DNA from: an uncultured Clostridia bacterium
GTDB lineage: Bacteria; Bacillota; Clostridia; Oscillospirales; Acutalibacteraceae
Length of the DNA stretch: 64,000 nt
Reading direction: 5' to 3'
Assembly: GCA_947625785.1 (NCBI GenBank)
Contig: CANQPS010000005.1
Span: forward strand, 62,001-126,000
The notes below the pieces were generated by a model. The model did no database searches and was not told the DNA's origin. It saw only the letters and a program-made list of their open reading frames with translations. Position numbers and translations under genes: made by a program. Of this stretch, positions 33,987 to 43,656 are shown piece by piece; position 1 is the first letter of the stretch, and the number at the start of each line of letters is the position of its first letter.

Positions 33987-36332
33987 TTGAATAATAAAGA
34001 ACTAAATAATGGTAATGTTAAAAAGAAAAAACATATTAAAGGACCTAAAATCAGACTTTGGCATAGAACATTTGTGGTTCTTAGTGTGATAATGATACTT
34101 TTTTTGGCTGTTATAGCAAGAATAGGATATTTGCAGATAGTCCAGGGGGAAAGTTTACAGAAAAGTGCCATAAATCAACAAGTAAGAGAACTGGAAATAT
34201 CTGCAAAAAGAGGTTCTATTTATGATACAAACGGTGAAGTCCTTGCACAAAGTGCCACCGTCTGGAACATTATATTAGCACCTATATATATAAAAGATGA
34301 TATAGAAAGAGAATACATAGTTGAAAATCTTGCAAAAATACTTGATTTGGATAAAGATGATTTAATGGAAAACTCTAAAAAGAAAAGCTACTATGTAACA
34401 ATTAAAAGAGGCGTTAATAAAGATGTTAAAGATGAAGTATTGACTTTCGTAAATGGTATAAAAGATGCAATAAAAGATTCATATCCGAAAAATTCAAAAG
34501 GTGACTCCACATATTCCAATACTAATATAGGTTCTTTGATAGTTACCGAGGAGGCTTATGAAAGATATTATCCATATCAGGATTTTGCGTCAGTAGTGCT
34601 TGGCTTTACAGGTTCTGATGACCAAGGACTTTATGGTTTGGAATATCAATATGATGATGTTCTGTCCGGTGTAAACGGGAAAATATTAACCACAACAGAT
34701 ACTCACGGTGTACAAACACCTTTCAGTTATGAGCAAAAAGTTGAAGCGATAGATGGTTACAGTTTAGTTTTATCAATAGATGAAACATTACAACATATTT
34801 GTGAGAAATATCTTGAACAGGGTATTATAGATAATAAGGTAGCAAATAGAGCAGTAGCTATTATGATGGATGTTAATACGGGAGCTGTACTTGCTATGGC
34901 TGTAAAAGGTGATTATGACCCGAATAATCCATATAAGATTATGGACGAAGAATTGGCAGCAAAAATAGAAGAAATAAAAAATGATGATGAAAGAGCAGAG
35001 GCTCGTTACGCTGCACAGTCTGCTCAATGGAGAAATAAGGCTATAAGTGATGTGTATATTCCGGGTTCAGTTTATAAGGTTGTTACAACATCTGCCTGCC
35101 TTGAAGAAGGTCTTGTAACGAAGGATACAACATTTACTTGTTCGGGTTCTTATGTGCCGTTTCCGGGAAGTGCTTCGATAGGCTGTCATAACCGAAATGG
35201 ACATGGAACACAAAATTTAAAACAGGCATTAAGTAATTCCTGTAATCCTGCGTATATGCAAATGGGTAATCTTCTTGGTGTGGATAATTTCTTTAAATAC
35301 TATAAAGCATTTGGTTTTTCAAGTAAAACGGGTATAGACCTGCCGGGCGAAGCAAAGGATATATTCTTTACAACACTTGGTTATTATGGTGGAATGAGTT
35401 TATCAGACCTTGCTGTTGGTTCATTTGGTCAGAACTTCTCCATAACACCTATACAAATGATTACAGCTATGAGTGCTATTGCAAATGGCGGTAAAATTTT
35501 ACAGCCTTATGTCGTAAGACAAATTCTGGATTCAGACGGAAATGTCGTCAAAACAACGGAAACAGTTGTTAAGCGTCAGGCAGTTTCAGAAAATACAACT
35601 TCTCAACTTGCTGAAATGATGCAGTATAATGCCACTTATGGTACTGCTAAAAACGGCTATGTTGCAGGTTATAGGGTAGCCGGCAAAACAGGTACATCAG
35701 AAGCAAAAAGAGATGCGAATGGTGATGGTATAAAAGATTATATAGCATCATATTGTGGTTTTGCACCGGCAGATGACCCAAAGATTGCGCTGCTTGTATA
35801 TTTTGATACACCTTTATCGGCAAATTATTATGGCAGTGCTGTGGCAGCTCCTGCATTTGCGGGAATTATAAGTGAGGCGTTGCCATATTTGGGTGTTGAG
35901 GCTAAATATACTGAGGAAGAACTTGCATTACTTGATACAGTGGCAAATAATTATATTGGTATGTCTGTTGCACAGGCTAAAAACAAAATTTCCGAAGACG
36001 GTTTTGCAGTAATAGTTAAAGGTGAAGGTGCTAATGTTATAGACCAAGTTCCTGCAAATGGAGAAAAAATTCCAAAAGGCGGTACAATAGTATTATACAC
36101 AGATGAAGTCAGTACTGATGATACTGTTGTTGTACCTAACTTAACAAATATGACTTTATCTAATGTGAACAGGGTAGCGGCTTTATATAACTTAAATATA
36201 AGTATATCCGGTATGCCTTCAAGTTCAAGCGGTGAGTTATTATCGTACTCCCAGAGTATAGAGGAAGGTACAAGCGTAAAGGAAGGAACAGTTATTTTAA
36301 TTTCATTTAAAGAAAATGATGAAGTTATGTAA
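33987..36332 (+). CDS. class B penicillin-binding protein with PASTA domains
   Basis: 781 aa septal or spore-type transpeptidase (FtsI/PBP2B/SpoVD kind). One N-terminal helix (about 30-50), dimerisation domain, then the transpeptidase with SVYK (in PGSVYKVVTT, about 358-361), SCN and KTGT motifs. Two C-terminal PASTA domains (about 650-710 and 715-778) may sense wall fragments. TTG 33987 follows AAAGGAG. Whether it is the vegetative FtsI or the sporulation SpoVD is not decidable here. The usual murE and murF do not follow. Confidence 0.93.
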   Translation: MNNKELNNGNVKKKKHIKGPKIRLWHRTFVVLSVIMILFLAVIARIGYLQIVQGESLQKSAINQQVRELEISAKRGSIYDTNGEVLAQSATVWNIILAPIYIKDDIEREYIVENLAKILDLDKDDLMENSKKKSYYVTIKRGVNKDVKDEVLTFVNGIKDAIKDSYPKNSKGDSTYSNTNIGSLIVTEEAYERYYPYQDFASVVLGFTGSDDQGLYGLEYQYDDVLSGVNGKILTTTDTHGVQTPFSYEQKVEAIDGYSLVLSIDETLQHICEKYLEQGIIDNKVANRAVAIMMDVNTGAVLAMAVKGDYDPNNPYKIMDEELAAKIEEIKNDDERAEARYAAQSAQWRNKAISDVYIPGSVYKVVTTSACLEEGLVTKDTTFTCSGSYVPFPGSASIGCHNRNGHGTQNLKQALSNSCNPAYMQMGNLLGVDNFFKYYKAFGFSSKTGIDLPGEAKDIFFTTLGYYGGMSLSDLAVGSFGQNFSITPIQMITAMSAIANGGKILQPYVVRQILDSDGNVVKTTETVVKRQAVSENTTSQLAEMMQYNATYGTAKNGYVAGYRVAGKTGTSEAKRDANGDGIKDYIASYCGFAPADDPKIALLVYFDTPLSANYYGSAVAAPAFAGIISEALPYLGVEAKYTEEELALLDTVANNYIGMSVAQAKNKISEDGFAVIVKGEGANVIDQVPANGEKIPKGGTIVLYTDEVSTDDTVVVPNLTNMTLSNVNRVAALYNLNISISGMPSSSSGELLSYSQSIEEGTSVKEGTVILISFKENDEVM

Positions 36333-36390
36333 TTGCCTATGATGGAGCATAGTATTATTGTCTTTTAGTATAGAAAGGTGGAACAAAATA

Positions 36391-37401
36391 ATGGTAGGAA
36401 TGTGGACATTAGCAGCAGCTTTTGTTTCGTTTGGAATAGCCGCAATTTTAGGAAAAATCTTAATACCGTTTTTGAGAAAATTGAAGTATGGTCAAACAAT
36501 TTTGAGTGATGTTGAATGGCATAAGTCCAAGCAGGGTACACCTGTTATGGGTGGAATTATGTTCATAATATCGTCAGTTGTGGCAACAGTGTTGTGCGTT
36601 CTGATTTACTACTTTACAGAGCGAGGAGATGTTCAGGTAGAATCAAAACTCGTTACAATTAAAGTATTTGCAGGACTTATAATGGCTTTATTGTATGGTG
36701 GGGTTGGCTTTATTGATGACTATATAAAAGTTGTAAAGAAAAGAAATTTAGGTCTTACCCCTGCACAAAAATTAATATTACAATTTGTTATAGCAATAGC
36801 GTATCTTGTTACGGTTGCTATGGCAGGTAATGATACTGCTACGATAATACCTTTTGTAGGCACTATTGATTTAGGATTTTTCTATTATATTATTTCTGCC
36901 ATTGTTATAGTTGGTATAGTAAATGCTACGAATTTAACAGATGGTATTGACGGACTATGTGGTTCTGTTACATTTTTTGTAACTATCTTTATGATGATGC
37001 TTTCGAGCATACTTGGAATACTTAGTATGAGTATTATGGCTGCTGCAATGGCAGGTGGCTGTATAGGCTTTTTAATATGGAATTTTCACCCTGCAAAAGT
37101 ATTTATGGGTGATACAGGTTCTTTGTATTTAGGTGGTATGATTTGTGCATTGGCGTTTGGTATAGATATTCCCGTATTATTGATACCTATGGGTATTATT
37201 TATATAGCTGAAATGTTTTCCGTTATACTCCAAGTTGCATATTTTAAGATTACTAAGGGCAAAAGACTGTTTAAGATGAGTCCTATACATCATCATTTTG
37301 AAAAAAGCGGCTGGTCAGAGATTAAGATTGTTACGGTGTTTAGCGTAGTAACTATTATCACTTGTCTATTATCTATGTTGAGCGTATTTTATGGAGTTTA
37401 A
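36391..37401 (+). CDS. mraY: phospho-MurNAc-pentapeptide transferase
   Basis: 336 aa, about ten membrane helices. MraY attaches phospho-MurNAc-pentapeptide to undecaprenyl phosphate (lipid I). The catalytic loops are visible: FIDDYIK (double Asp), ATNLTDGIDGL, and FMGDTGSL, plus the cytoplasmic HHHFE motif. ATG 36391 is chosen for AAAGGTGG and the family's start; the in-frame upstream start at 36358 has no support. Confidence 0.97.
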   Translation: MVGMWTLAAAFVSFGIAAILGKILIPFLRKLKYGQTILSDVEWHKSKQGTPVMGGIMFIISSVVATVLCVLIYYFTERGDVQVESKLVTIKVFAGLIMALLYGGVGFIDDYIKVVKKRNLGLTPAQKLILQFVIAIAYLVTVAMAGNDTATIIPFVGTIDLGFFYYIISAIVIVGIVNATNLTDGIDGLCGSVTFFVTIFMMMLSSILGILSMSIMAAAMAGGCIGFLIWNFHPAKVFMGDTGSLYLGGMICALAFGIDIPVLLIPMGIIYIAEMFSVILQVAYFKITKGKRLFKMSPIHHHFEKSGWSEIKIVTVFSVVTIITCLLSMLSVFYGV

Positions 37402-37431
37402 TTTTAATTTAATGAAAGGAGATGGTGTTTT

Positions 37432-38733
37432 GTGAGAAACTCCGCTATTAATACTAAAATACAGCTAAGTTCTGCCGCACCTGATTTAACCAGACAACCA
37501 AATAATCAAAAAGTCCGTACACCTACTCCAAATAATAAAAAGAATAGCGTTAAAAATAAAAGAAAAAATTTAAAAGATAGATTAAAAATTTTTCGTGTGG
37601 GTTTTGGTATAGATACACCATTACTTATATTTACACTTGCATTAGTTATTATCGGATTAATAATGATGTTTTCAGCGAGTTATGTTTTTGCTTACGCTCA
37701 ACAAGGAGATAGTTACTATTATTTGGAAAGACAGTCTATATTTGCAATTGTAGGTGTAATTGTAATGATTGCAGTATCATACTTTGACTATAAAAAGTTA
37801 GCACAAACAAGAATTTTTAATCGATTTGGAATACCAATATCAATAGTTCTTTTAGCAATACTTTTATTGGTTATAGTTCTTATTGTTGGCAAGGACAGTG
37901 AGGGTGTAAGCCGCTGGATTAGATTAGGTCCGTTATCATTTCAGCCGTCTGAAATAGCTAAATTTGCACTTATATTATTTTTAGCTGATTATACATCAAA
38001 AAAAGCTAAAAAGATGGATAATTTTAAAACAGGCGTTTTAGTGCCATTAATATTAGTTGTCGCATTTTGTGCATTGTTAGTTCTTGAACCACACTATTCG
38101 TGTACAATTATTATAATAATGTTGGCAGCAATTATGCTGTTCTTAGGCGGTGTGAAAATCCGATATTTTATATTTATGGCAGGATTGCTTGGCGTTGCAA
38201 TTATTGTTGTAAATTTTACAGTTGGATTTAACTATTTTGCCGAAAGATTAGGCGGTTGGGGTAATACTCTCGAATTTGAATCATATCAACAATGGCAAGA
38301 TACTTGGCAAACAAGAAATTCCTTATATGCTATTGGTTCAGGTGGCATATGGGGACTGGGGCTTGGTCAGTCAAGACAAAAATACCTTTATTTGCCTGAA
38401 CCCCAAAATGACTTTGTATTTTCAATAGTTTGTGAAGAATTAGGGTTTGTAGGTTCTACAATAATTATTCTTTTGTTTGCGATACTTGTATGGAGAGGTA
38501 TTACAGTTTCAATGAGAGCAGAAGATTTATTCGGAAGAATTTTGGGTACAGGTATAATGGCTCAGATAGGTTTACAGGTTATATTAAATTTGTTTGTTAT
38601 TACTGATAGTTTGCCTAATACCGGAATTAGTTTGCCGTTTTTCAGCTATGGAGGTACATCAATACTTATGTTATTGTTCCAAATGGGAATAGTTTTGTCC
38701 ATCTCGAGAAATTCCTTTTCTGAGAAAGTATAA
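37432..38733 (+). CDS. ftsW: SEDS glycosyltransferase FtsW/SpoVE
   Basis: 433 aa. Peptidoglycan polymerase of the SEDS family working with the class B PBP. A basic, Asn/Lys-rich cytoplasmic tail of about 60 residues precedes about ten helices. Conserved are SRWIRLGPLSFQPSEIAKFALILFLA, the extracellular loop NSLYAIGSGGIWGLGLGQSRQK, and DFVFSIVCEELGF near the catalytic Asp region, with NTGISLPFFSYGG. GTG 37432 follows AAAGGAG. Confidence 0.93.
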   Translation: MRNSAINTKIQLSSAAPDLTRQPNNQKVRTPTPNNKKNSVKNKRKNLKDRLKIFRVGFGIDTPLLIFTLALVIIGLIMMFSASYVFAYAQQGDSYYYLERQSIFAIVGVIVMIAVSYFDYKKLAQTRIFNRFGIPISIVLLAILLLVIVLIVGKDSEGVSRWIRLGPLSFQPSEIAKFALILFLADYTSKKAKKMDNFKTGVLVPLILVVAFCALLVLEPHYSCTIIIIMLAAIMLFLGGVKIRYFIFMAGLLGVAIIVVNFTVGFNYFAERLGGWGNTLEFESYQQWQDTWQTRNSLYAIGSGGIWGLGLGQSRQKYLYLPEPQNDFVFSIVCEELGFVGSTIIILLFAILVWRGITVSMRAEDLFGRILGTGIMAQIGLQVILNLFVITDSLPNTGISLPFFSYGGTSILMLLFQMGIVLSISRNSFSEKV

Positions 38734-38750
38734 ATTGGAGTGTGTTATTA

Positions 38751-39872
38751 ATGAGAATATTATTTGCGGGTGGAGGTACAGCAGGTCATATTAATCCTGC
38801 CTTAGCAATAGCCGGTTGTGTAAAACAGCACGAGCCGGATACGGAAATACTTTATGTTGGTGCGAAGGGTGGTATGGAGGAAAGACTTGTACCAAAAGCA
38901 GGATATAATTTTAAAAGCATTACAATTTCCGGTTTTAAAAGGAGTATGTCACTTTCAGCTATTAAAAGCAACATAATTACTATAAAAAGAACTTTTTCAT
39001 CAAGTAAAGAAGCAAAAAAAATAATAAAAGATTTTAATCCGGATATATGTATTGGTACAGGCGGATATGTCAGCGGACCGGTTATAAGAAGTGCATATAA
39101 ATTGGGAATACCTACGCTTATACACGAACAAAATGCTTTTCCGGGTGTCACTAATAAAATGCTTTCCAAATATGTTAGTGCGGTAATGTTAGCCGTTCCT
39201 GTTGCAAGAGAACATTTTAAGCATAAAGCAAATTTCTTTGATACAGGAAATCCTGTGAGAAAAGATATAGTTACGGCTAATAAAGAGCAAGCAAGAAAAG
39301 AATTGGGACTCGATGAAAGACCTGTTATTTTATCATTTGGCGGAAGTCTTGGTGCAAGAATTATTAATGAATCACTTTGTGATATTATAGTGGAAAGTGG
39401 TAAGACCGGTAAATATCAACATATACACGCTTATGGTCAGTATGGTAAATGGTTTCCTGATATGATAAAAGAAAAGGGCGTAGATATTACTAAATGCAGT
39501 AATCTTGATATAAGAGAGTATATACATAATATGCCTACTTGTCTTGCAGCATCTGATTTGGTTATATCAAGAGCAGGTGCAATTACTTTAAGCGAAATTC
39601 AAGCACAAGGCAAACCGGCGATTCTAATACCTTCCCCAAATGTTGCCGAAAATCATCAGTATCACAATGCTATGGCTCTTGTAAATAATAAAGCTGCTGT
39701 CGTCATTGAGGAAAAAGATTTAACACCGCAAAAATTAAAAAAAGAAGTGGATTTATTAGCGTCAGATACAAAGCGTTTAAAAGAATATTCAGCTAATGCT
39801 AAATCTATGGCTATTACTGATGCATCAGAAAGAATTTATAAAATTATTAAAGACACATTAAGGAAAAAATGA
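38751..39872 (+). CDS. murG: UDP-GlcNAc:lipid I N-acetylglucosaminyltransferase
   Basis: 373 aa. MurG makes lipid II on the inner membrane face. The GT-B glycine loops are FAGGGTAGHINPALA at the N-terminus and SFGGSLGARIIN in the middle; the donor-binding SRAGAITLSEI is near 280. ATG 38751 follows GGAGTG; an in-frame ATT/TTA stretch just upstream is not needed. It follows ftsW by 17 nt. Confidence 0.97.
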   Translation: MRILFAGGGTAGHINPALAIAGCVKQHEPDTEILYVGAKGGMEERLVPKAGYNFKSITISGFKRSMSLSAIKSNIITIKRTFSSSKEAKKIIKDFNPDICIGTGGYVSGPVIRSAYKLGIPTLIHEQNAFPGVTNKMLSKYVSAVMLAVPVAREHFKHKANFFDTGNPVRKDIVTANKEQARKELGLDERPVILSFGGSLGARIINESLCDIIVESGKTGKYQHIHAYGQYGKWFPDMIKEKGVDITKCSNLDIREYIHNMPTCLAASDLVISRAGAITLSEIQAQGKPAILIPSPNVAENHQYHNAMALVNNKAAVVIEEKDLTPQKLKKEVDLLASDTKRLKEYSANAKSMAITDASERIYKIIKDTLRKK

Positions 39873-39915
39873 TTTTTTACTCTATAACAGAAGATATTTA
39901 AAAGGGGCGAAAAAA

Positions 39916-41166
39916 ATGAACGGTGGTAAAAGCAATAAGAGTAATAAAAATAATAAGCCTATTACATATGAGGAATTTAGAAAAAGTTTAATCAAAAACT
40001 CACGCCCTACAAATGATAAAAGAAATTTTTCCGAATCAAGCAATAACATTGATAATATTCAGGGAGAGTCTAATTCTGTAAAGACAGATAATTTTATTAG
40101 TAAAGATAAAAATATCAGTTCAACAGCAGTTCAAAAACCGAAAACTAAAAACAGTATAGTTACTCCAAATAATAAACTTAATTTAAAAAATAATAAAAAA
40201 ATTGAAAATAGGGTAAAAAGGATTTCGGAAAATAATGTAAATAAAGAAGCTGAAAAACAAAAAATAATAAATAAAAACAGAAATATTGTAAAAAGAAAGA
40301 AATCAGAATTATCTAATATTGATGTTGAGAGAATAAAAAGAGGAAAAAGAAAAAACAAAATTAGCAAGGGGATTATTTCTCATAAACAAAGGAAAAAAAG
40401 AATAAAACAATTTATTGCTTTCATTATAACGGTAGTGGCTGCAGTATGTCTTTTTGCAGTATTTAAAATGTTTTTTAATATTGAAGAAATAATCATTCAA
40501 GGTCAGACAAGATATAATATAAATAAAATTGTATCTTTGTGTGAAATTAATATCGGAGAAAATATTTTCTTTTGTGATAATCAAACAGGTGCGGAAAAGA
40601 TTAAATCAGTTATGCCTTATATAGAAAATGTTACAATTAAGCGTAAATTACCAAATAAGATTATAATAAATGTTGAGGAAACAACGGCAGCCTATGCCGT
40701 TGAATATAAAAACGAATACCTCTTAGTAAGTAGCAATGGTAAAATACTCGAAAGAATAAATGATAAACCAAAAGATTTAATAGTTTTAAGAGGTTTGAAT
40801 ATTGTCAGTCCTGAATTATCAACACAACTAAAACAAACCGATAGTAATTCTGCGGATGCATTAAAATTAATTATGGATAGTATCGAAAAAAATAATCTGA
40901 AAGATATAAAATTAATAGATTTATCATTAACATCTAACATAAGAGTGTATTATCAAAATAGAATAGCTATCGTTATAGGTATCCCACAAAATATAGATTA
41001 TAAACTCAGAAATGCCTATAATATAATACAAACTCGATTACCTTCTGATGCGGAAGGCATACTCGATGTTTCAGTATCAGACAGCGATTATAAAACATCG
41101 TATTTCACAGAACAAAGTTTAGATTCTATTTTCGGAAATGATAACAAGGATAATACAGGCAATTAG
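39916..41166 (+). CDS. divIB: FtsQ/DivIB-type division protein with long disordered tail
   Basis: 416 aa. The first 165 residues are cytoplasmic and unusually rich in Asn, Lys and Ser with little predicted structure. One helix (about 168-188) is followed by a POTRA domain (NIEEIIIQGQTRYNINKIV onwards) and the FtsQ/DivIB beta domain (about 265-395). DivIB stabilises the FtsL/DivIC complex at the septum. AAAGGGGCG precedes ATG 39916. Last gene before ftsZ. Confidence 0.85.
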   Translation: MNGGKSNKSNKNNKPITYEEFRKSLIKNSRPTNDKRNFSESSNNIDNIQGESNSVKTDNFISKDKNISSTAVQKPKTKNSIVTPNNKLNLKNNKKIENRVKRISENNVNKEAEKQKIINKNRNIVKRKKSELSNIDVERIKRGKRKNKISKGIISHKQRKKRIKQFIAFIITVVAAVCLFAVFKMFFNIEEIIIQGQTRYNINKIVSLCEINIGENIFFCDNQTGAEKIKSVMPYIENVTIKRKLPNKIIINVEETTAAYAVEYKNEYLLVSSNGKILERINDKPKDLIVLRGLNIVSPELSTQLKQTDSNSADALKLIMDSIEKNNLKDIKLIDLSLTSNIRVYYQNRIAIVIGIPQNIDYKLRNAYNIIQTRLPSDAEGILDVSVSDSDYKTSYFTEQSLDSIFGNDNKDNTGN

Positions 41167-41265
41167 CATTTATTTCTAAATTTTTTGTAGATAGTTTGCA
41201 AAAAATTTAAAAAAAAAGTTATAATATTTTATGCTCTGTATAAGATTTGCATATTGAAATTTTTG

Positions 41266-41294
41266 TTGAAATGTGGTAGATTATTAAGTATAAG
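41266..41294 (+). promoter_or_regulatory. candidate promoter for ftsZ
   Basis: TTGAAA (41266-41271), 17-bp spacer, TATAAG (41289-41294) in the 219-nt divIB-ftsZ gap. Confidence 0.5.
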
Positions 41295-41385
41295 TATTAA
41301 TTATTGTTATATAGGTTAAATTCTGCAAATAACCTATGGTAGAACATAATAAAAATTATAGATTCAAAACAGGGGGATTGTAATT

Positions 41386-42612
41386 ATGGCATCATTTATG
41401 TATGAAAATGAATATGGCGATAATGAGGTGAATATAAAAGTTATAGGTGTTGGCGGCGGCGGCGGCAATGCTGTTGACAGAATGGTTGACAGTAATGTAC
41501 AATGTGTTGAATTTATTGCGATTAATTCGGATTCCCAAACATTAGACCGCTCAAAAGCTACCGAGAAAATTTATATAGGCGAAAAAGTTACCCACGGCAG
41601 AGGTGCCGGCTCTAAGCCAGAAGTCGGTCAAAAAGCTGCTGAGGAAAGCAGAGATAAAATAGCAGAAGCCTTAAAGGGTGCAAATATGGTATTTATTACT
41701 GCCGGTATGGGCGGTGGTACAGGTACAGGTGCTGCTCCTGTTGTTGCTGAAATCGCTAAGGAAATGGGTATTCTTACAGTCGGTATAGTTACAAAGCCTT
41801 TCCCTTGGGAAGGTAAAAAGCGTATGATGCAGGCAGAAGCAGGTATCGCAGCATTAAGAGAACAAGTAGATTCTCTTGTTGTAATTCCTAACGAAAGATT
41901 AAAGTATGCTACCGACCAAAAACTTACAGCTCAAAATGCGTTTAAAATTGCTGATGATGTTTTAAGACAAGGTGTTCAAAGTATTTCAGACCTTATTTTA
42001 ATTCCTGGTATGATTAACCTTGACTTCGCAGATGTTACTACTGTAATGAAAGATGCAGGTTATGCTCATATGGGTGTCGGTTCTGCTACCGGTAAAGACA
42101 AGGCCGAGGTCGCTGCTAATATGGCTATTTCAAGTCCATTGCTTGAAACAACTATTGAAGGTGCTAAGGGTGTTATTATTAATATTACTTCTTCACCGGA
42201 ACTTGAACTCGAAGAGGCTGAGTCAGCATCTGCATTTATTACAGAAAAAGCATCAGAAGATGCAACTATTATTTGGGGTATGTGTTTTGACGAAGATATG
42301 AAAGATGAAATGAGAGTAACTGTTATTGCAACAGGTTTCCCAACTCACGATGGCGGTTATCCACAAGCACCTCAACAGCCTGTAAACAATGTTAGAAATA
42401 ATATTCCTCAAAGACAAGTTCAGACTGTTTCTGCAAGACCACAACAACAAGTTGTTCAGCAAGCTGTTCAGCAGCCAAGATATACACAGCCTGTTCCACA
42501 AGCACCTGCGCAACAGCAGCCTGCTGTCCAACAAGATACTTATTCAAGACAACAAAAAAATAAAAATGATGATGATTTTTACGATATTATGCAAATCTTC
42601 GACAAAAGATAA
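41386..42612 (+). CDS. ftsZ: cell division protein FtsZ
   Basis: 408 aa tubulin-like GTPase that forms the Z ring. The nucleotide-binding glycine loop is G-G-G-T-G-T-G-A-A (about 105-113); VGGGGGNAV is near the N-terminus and [10 protein letters not shown] and NLDFADV (T7 loop) are present. The linker (about 325-390) is rich in Gln and Pro. The C-terminal peptide ends [11 protein letters not shown], which only loosely resembles the usual DIPxFLR-type binding peptide. GGGGGATTG precedes ATG 41386. Confidence 0.97.
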   Translation: MASFMYENEYGDNEVNIKVIGVGGGGGNAVDRMVDSNVQCVEFIAINSDSQTLDRSKATEKIYIGEKVTHGRGAGSKPEVGQKAAEESRDKIAEALKGANMVFITAGMGGGTGTGAAPVVAEIAKEMGILTVGIVTKPFPWEGKKRMMQAEAGIAALREQVDSLVVIPNERLKYATDQKLTAQNAFKIADDVLRQGVQSISDLILIPGMINLDFADVTTVMKDAGYAHMGVGSATGKDKAEVAANMAISSPLLETTIEGAKGVIINITSSPELELEEAESASAFITEKASEDATIIWGMCFDEDMKDEMRVTVIATGFPTHDGGYPQAPQQPVNNVRNNIPQRQVQTVSARPQQQVVQQAVQQPRYTQPVPQAPAQQQPAVQQDTYSRQQKNKNDDDFYDIMQIFDKR

Positions 42613-42671
42613 ACATAAAGTCTTTGGAATAAATATTTAATATTTACAGAAAAATAAATTTAATATAATAG

Positions 42672-42710
42672 AAAAGATTACTGATTTAGGTCAGTAATCT
42701 TTTTTATTAT
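42672..42710 (+). terminator. intrinsic terminator after ftsZ
   Basis: Perfect 13-bp stem (42672-42684 with 42691-42703), 6-nt loop, T-rich tail. Ends the dcw cluster. Confidence 0.9.
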
Positions 42711-42823
42711 GAGAAAGGGCAATTATAAAAAGCTGTTTTTATATAAAAATAATGCAGGATATCAAAGATTTTTGATATAAAAAATATGGATTTAAAATTA
42801 AACTTAGTGACATTGAGGAAAAA

Positions 42824-42880
42824 ATGGCACTCTATTGTGCATTGATTAGCATTACTGTTGCTATAATTATCGTTATTTAA
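42824..42880 (+). CDS. possible 18-residue hydrophobic peptide
   Basis: A reading frame of 18 codons (MALYCALISITVAIIIVI) with GAGG at 42815-42818, five nt before ATG. Nearly all residues are hydrophobic, enough for one membrane helix. Resembles small membrane peptides of type I toxin or leader kind in size and composition only. It sits in the 359-nt gap 42613-42971, which otherwise holds the ftsZ terminator and the promoter near 42918. Could be chance in A/T-rich DNA. Confidence 0.25.
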   Translation: MALYCALISITVAIIIVI

Positions 42881-42914
42881 AATATCTTCTGCACTTTATT
42901 TTTATGGTTTGGTA

Positions 42915-42923
42915 TGCTATAAT
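42915..42923 (+). promoter_or_regulatory. extended -10 promoter for the response regulator gene
   Basis: TGCTATAAT extended -10 (42915-42923) without a good -35; about 50 nt before the start codon. Confidence 0.5.
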
Positions 42924-42971
42924 GGAAACAGTAAAATCTGATAAAAATAAATTTAAAGACGGGTTAATAAT

Positions 42972-43649
42972 ATGGTATATAAAATTTTAATAGTTGAGGA
43001 CGATTATGGCATAGCACAGGCTATAAAAGTTAGGGTTAAAATGTGGGGATTAGGTGCCAAATATGTAGAAAACTTCAGAGATGTTGTTTCGGAATTTATA
43101 CAATATGAACCACATTTAATATTAATGGATATTTCATTACCATTTTTTAACGGATATCATTGGTGCAGTGAAATAAGGAAAATTTCAAAAGTTCCTATAA
43201 TATTTATATCATCTATGGCAGATAATATGAACATTGTTATGGCAATAAATATGGGAGCAGATGATTTTATAGTTAAACCCTTTAATCAAGATGTCTTAAT
43301 CTCTAAGATACAGGCGTTGTTAAGGCGTACATATGATTTTAATGTTGTTTTATCTGTATTGGAGCATAAAGGTGCAGTCTTAAATCTTAATGATAATACA
43401 CTTACTTATCAAAACAAAAATATTGACTTAACTAAAAATGAATATAGAATATTACTAACCCTTTTAAAAAATAAGGGTAAGGTCGTCAGCAGAGAAGAAC
43501 TAATGGAAAGATTATGGGAAACAGATAGTTTTGTAGATGAAAATACTTTAACGGTTAATGTAAATCGTTTGAGAAAAAAATTGGATATTGCAGGACTTTA
43601 TGACTTTATAAAGACAAAATTTGGTGTTGGATATATTGTATCAGAATAG
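42972..43649 (+). CDS. OmpR-family response regulator (BceR/GraR-like)
   Basis: 225 aa. Receiver domain with VEDD near residues 8-11, phospho-acceptor Asp in LILMDISLPFFNGY (about 53) and Lys in FIVKPF (about 104). C-terminal winged helix with TKNEYRILLTLLKNKGKVVSREELMERLW. The overall pattern resembles regulators of cell-envelope peptide resistance (BceR, GraR, VirR). Gene ends 7 nt before the kinase start, so the two are translated together. Confidence 0.92.
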   Translation: MVYKILIVEDDYGIAQAIKVRVKMWGLGAKYVENFRDVVSEFIQYEPHLILMDISLPFFNGYHWCSEIRKISKVPIIFISSMADNMNIVMAINMGADDFIVKPFNQDVLISKIQALLRRTYDFNVVLSVLEHKGAVLNLNDNTLTYQNKNIDLTKNEYRILLTLLKNKGKVVSREELMERLWETDSFVDENTLTVNVNRLRKKLDIAGLYDFIKTKFGVGYIVSE

Positions 43650-43656
43650 GTGTATT

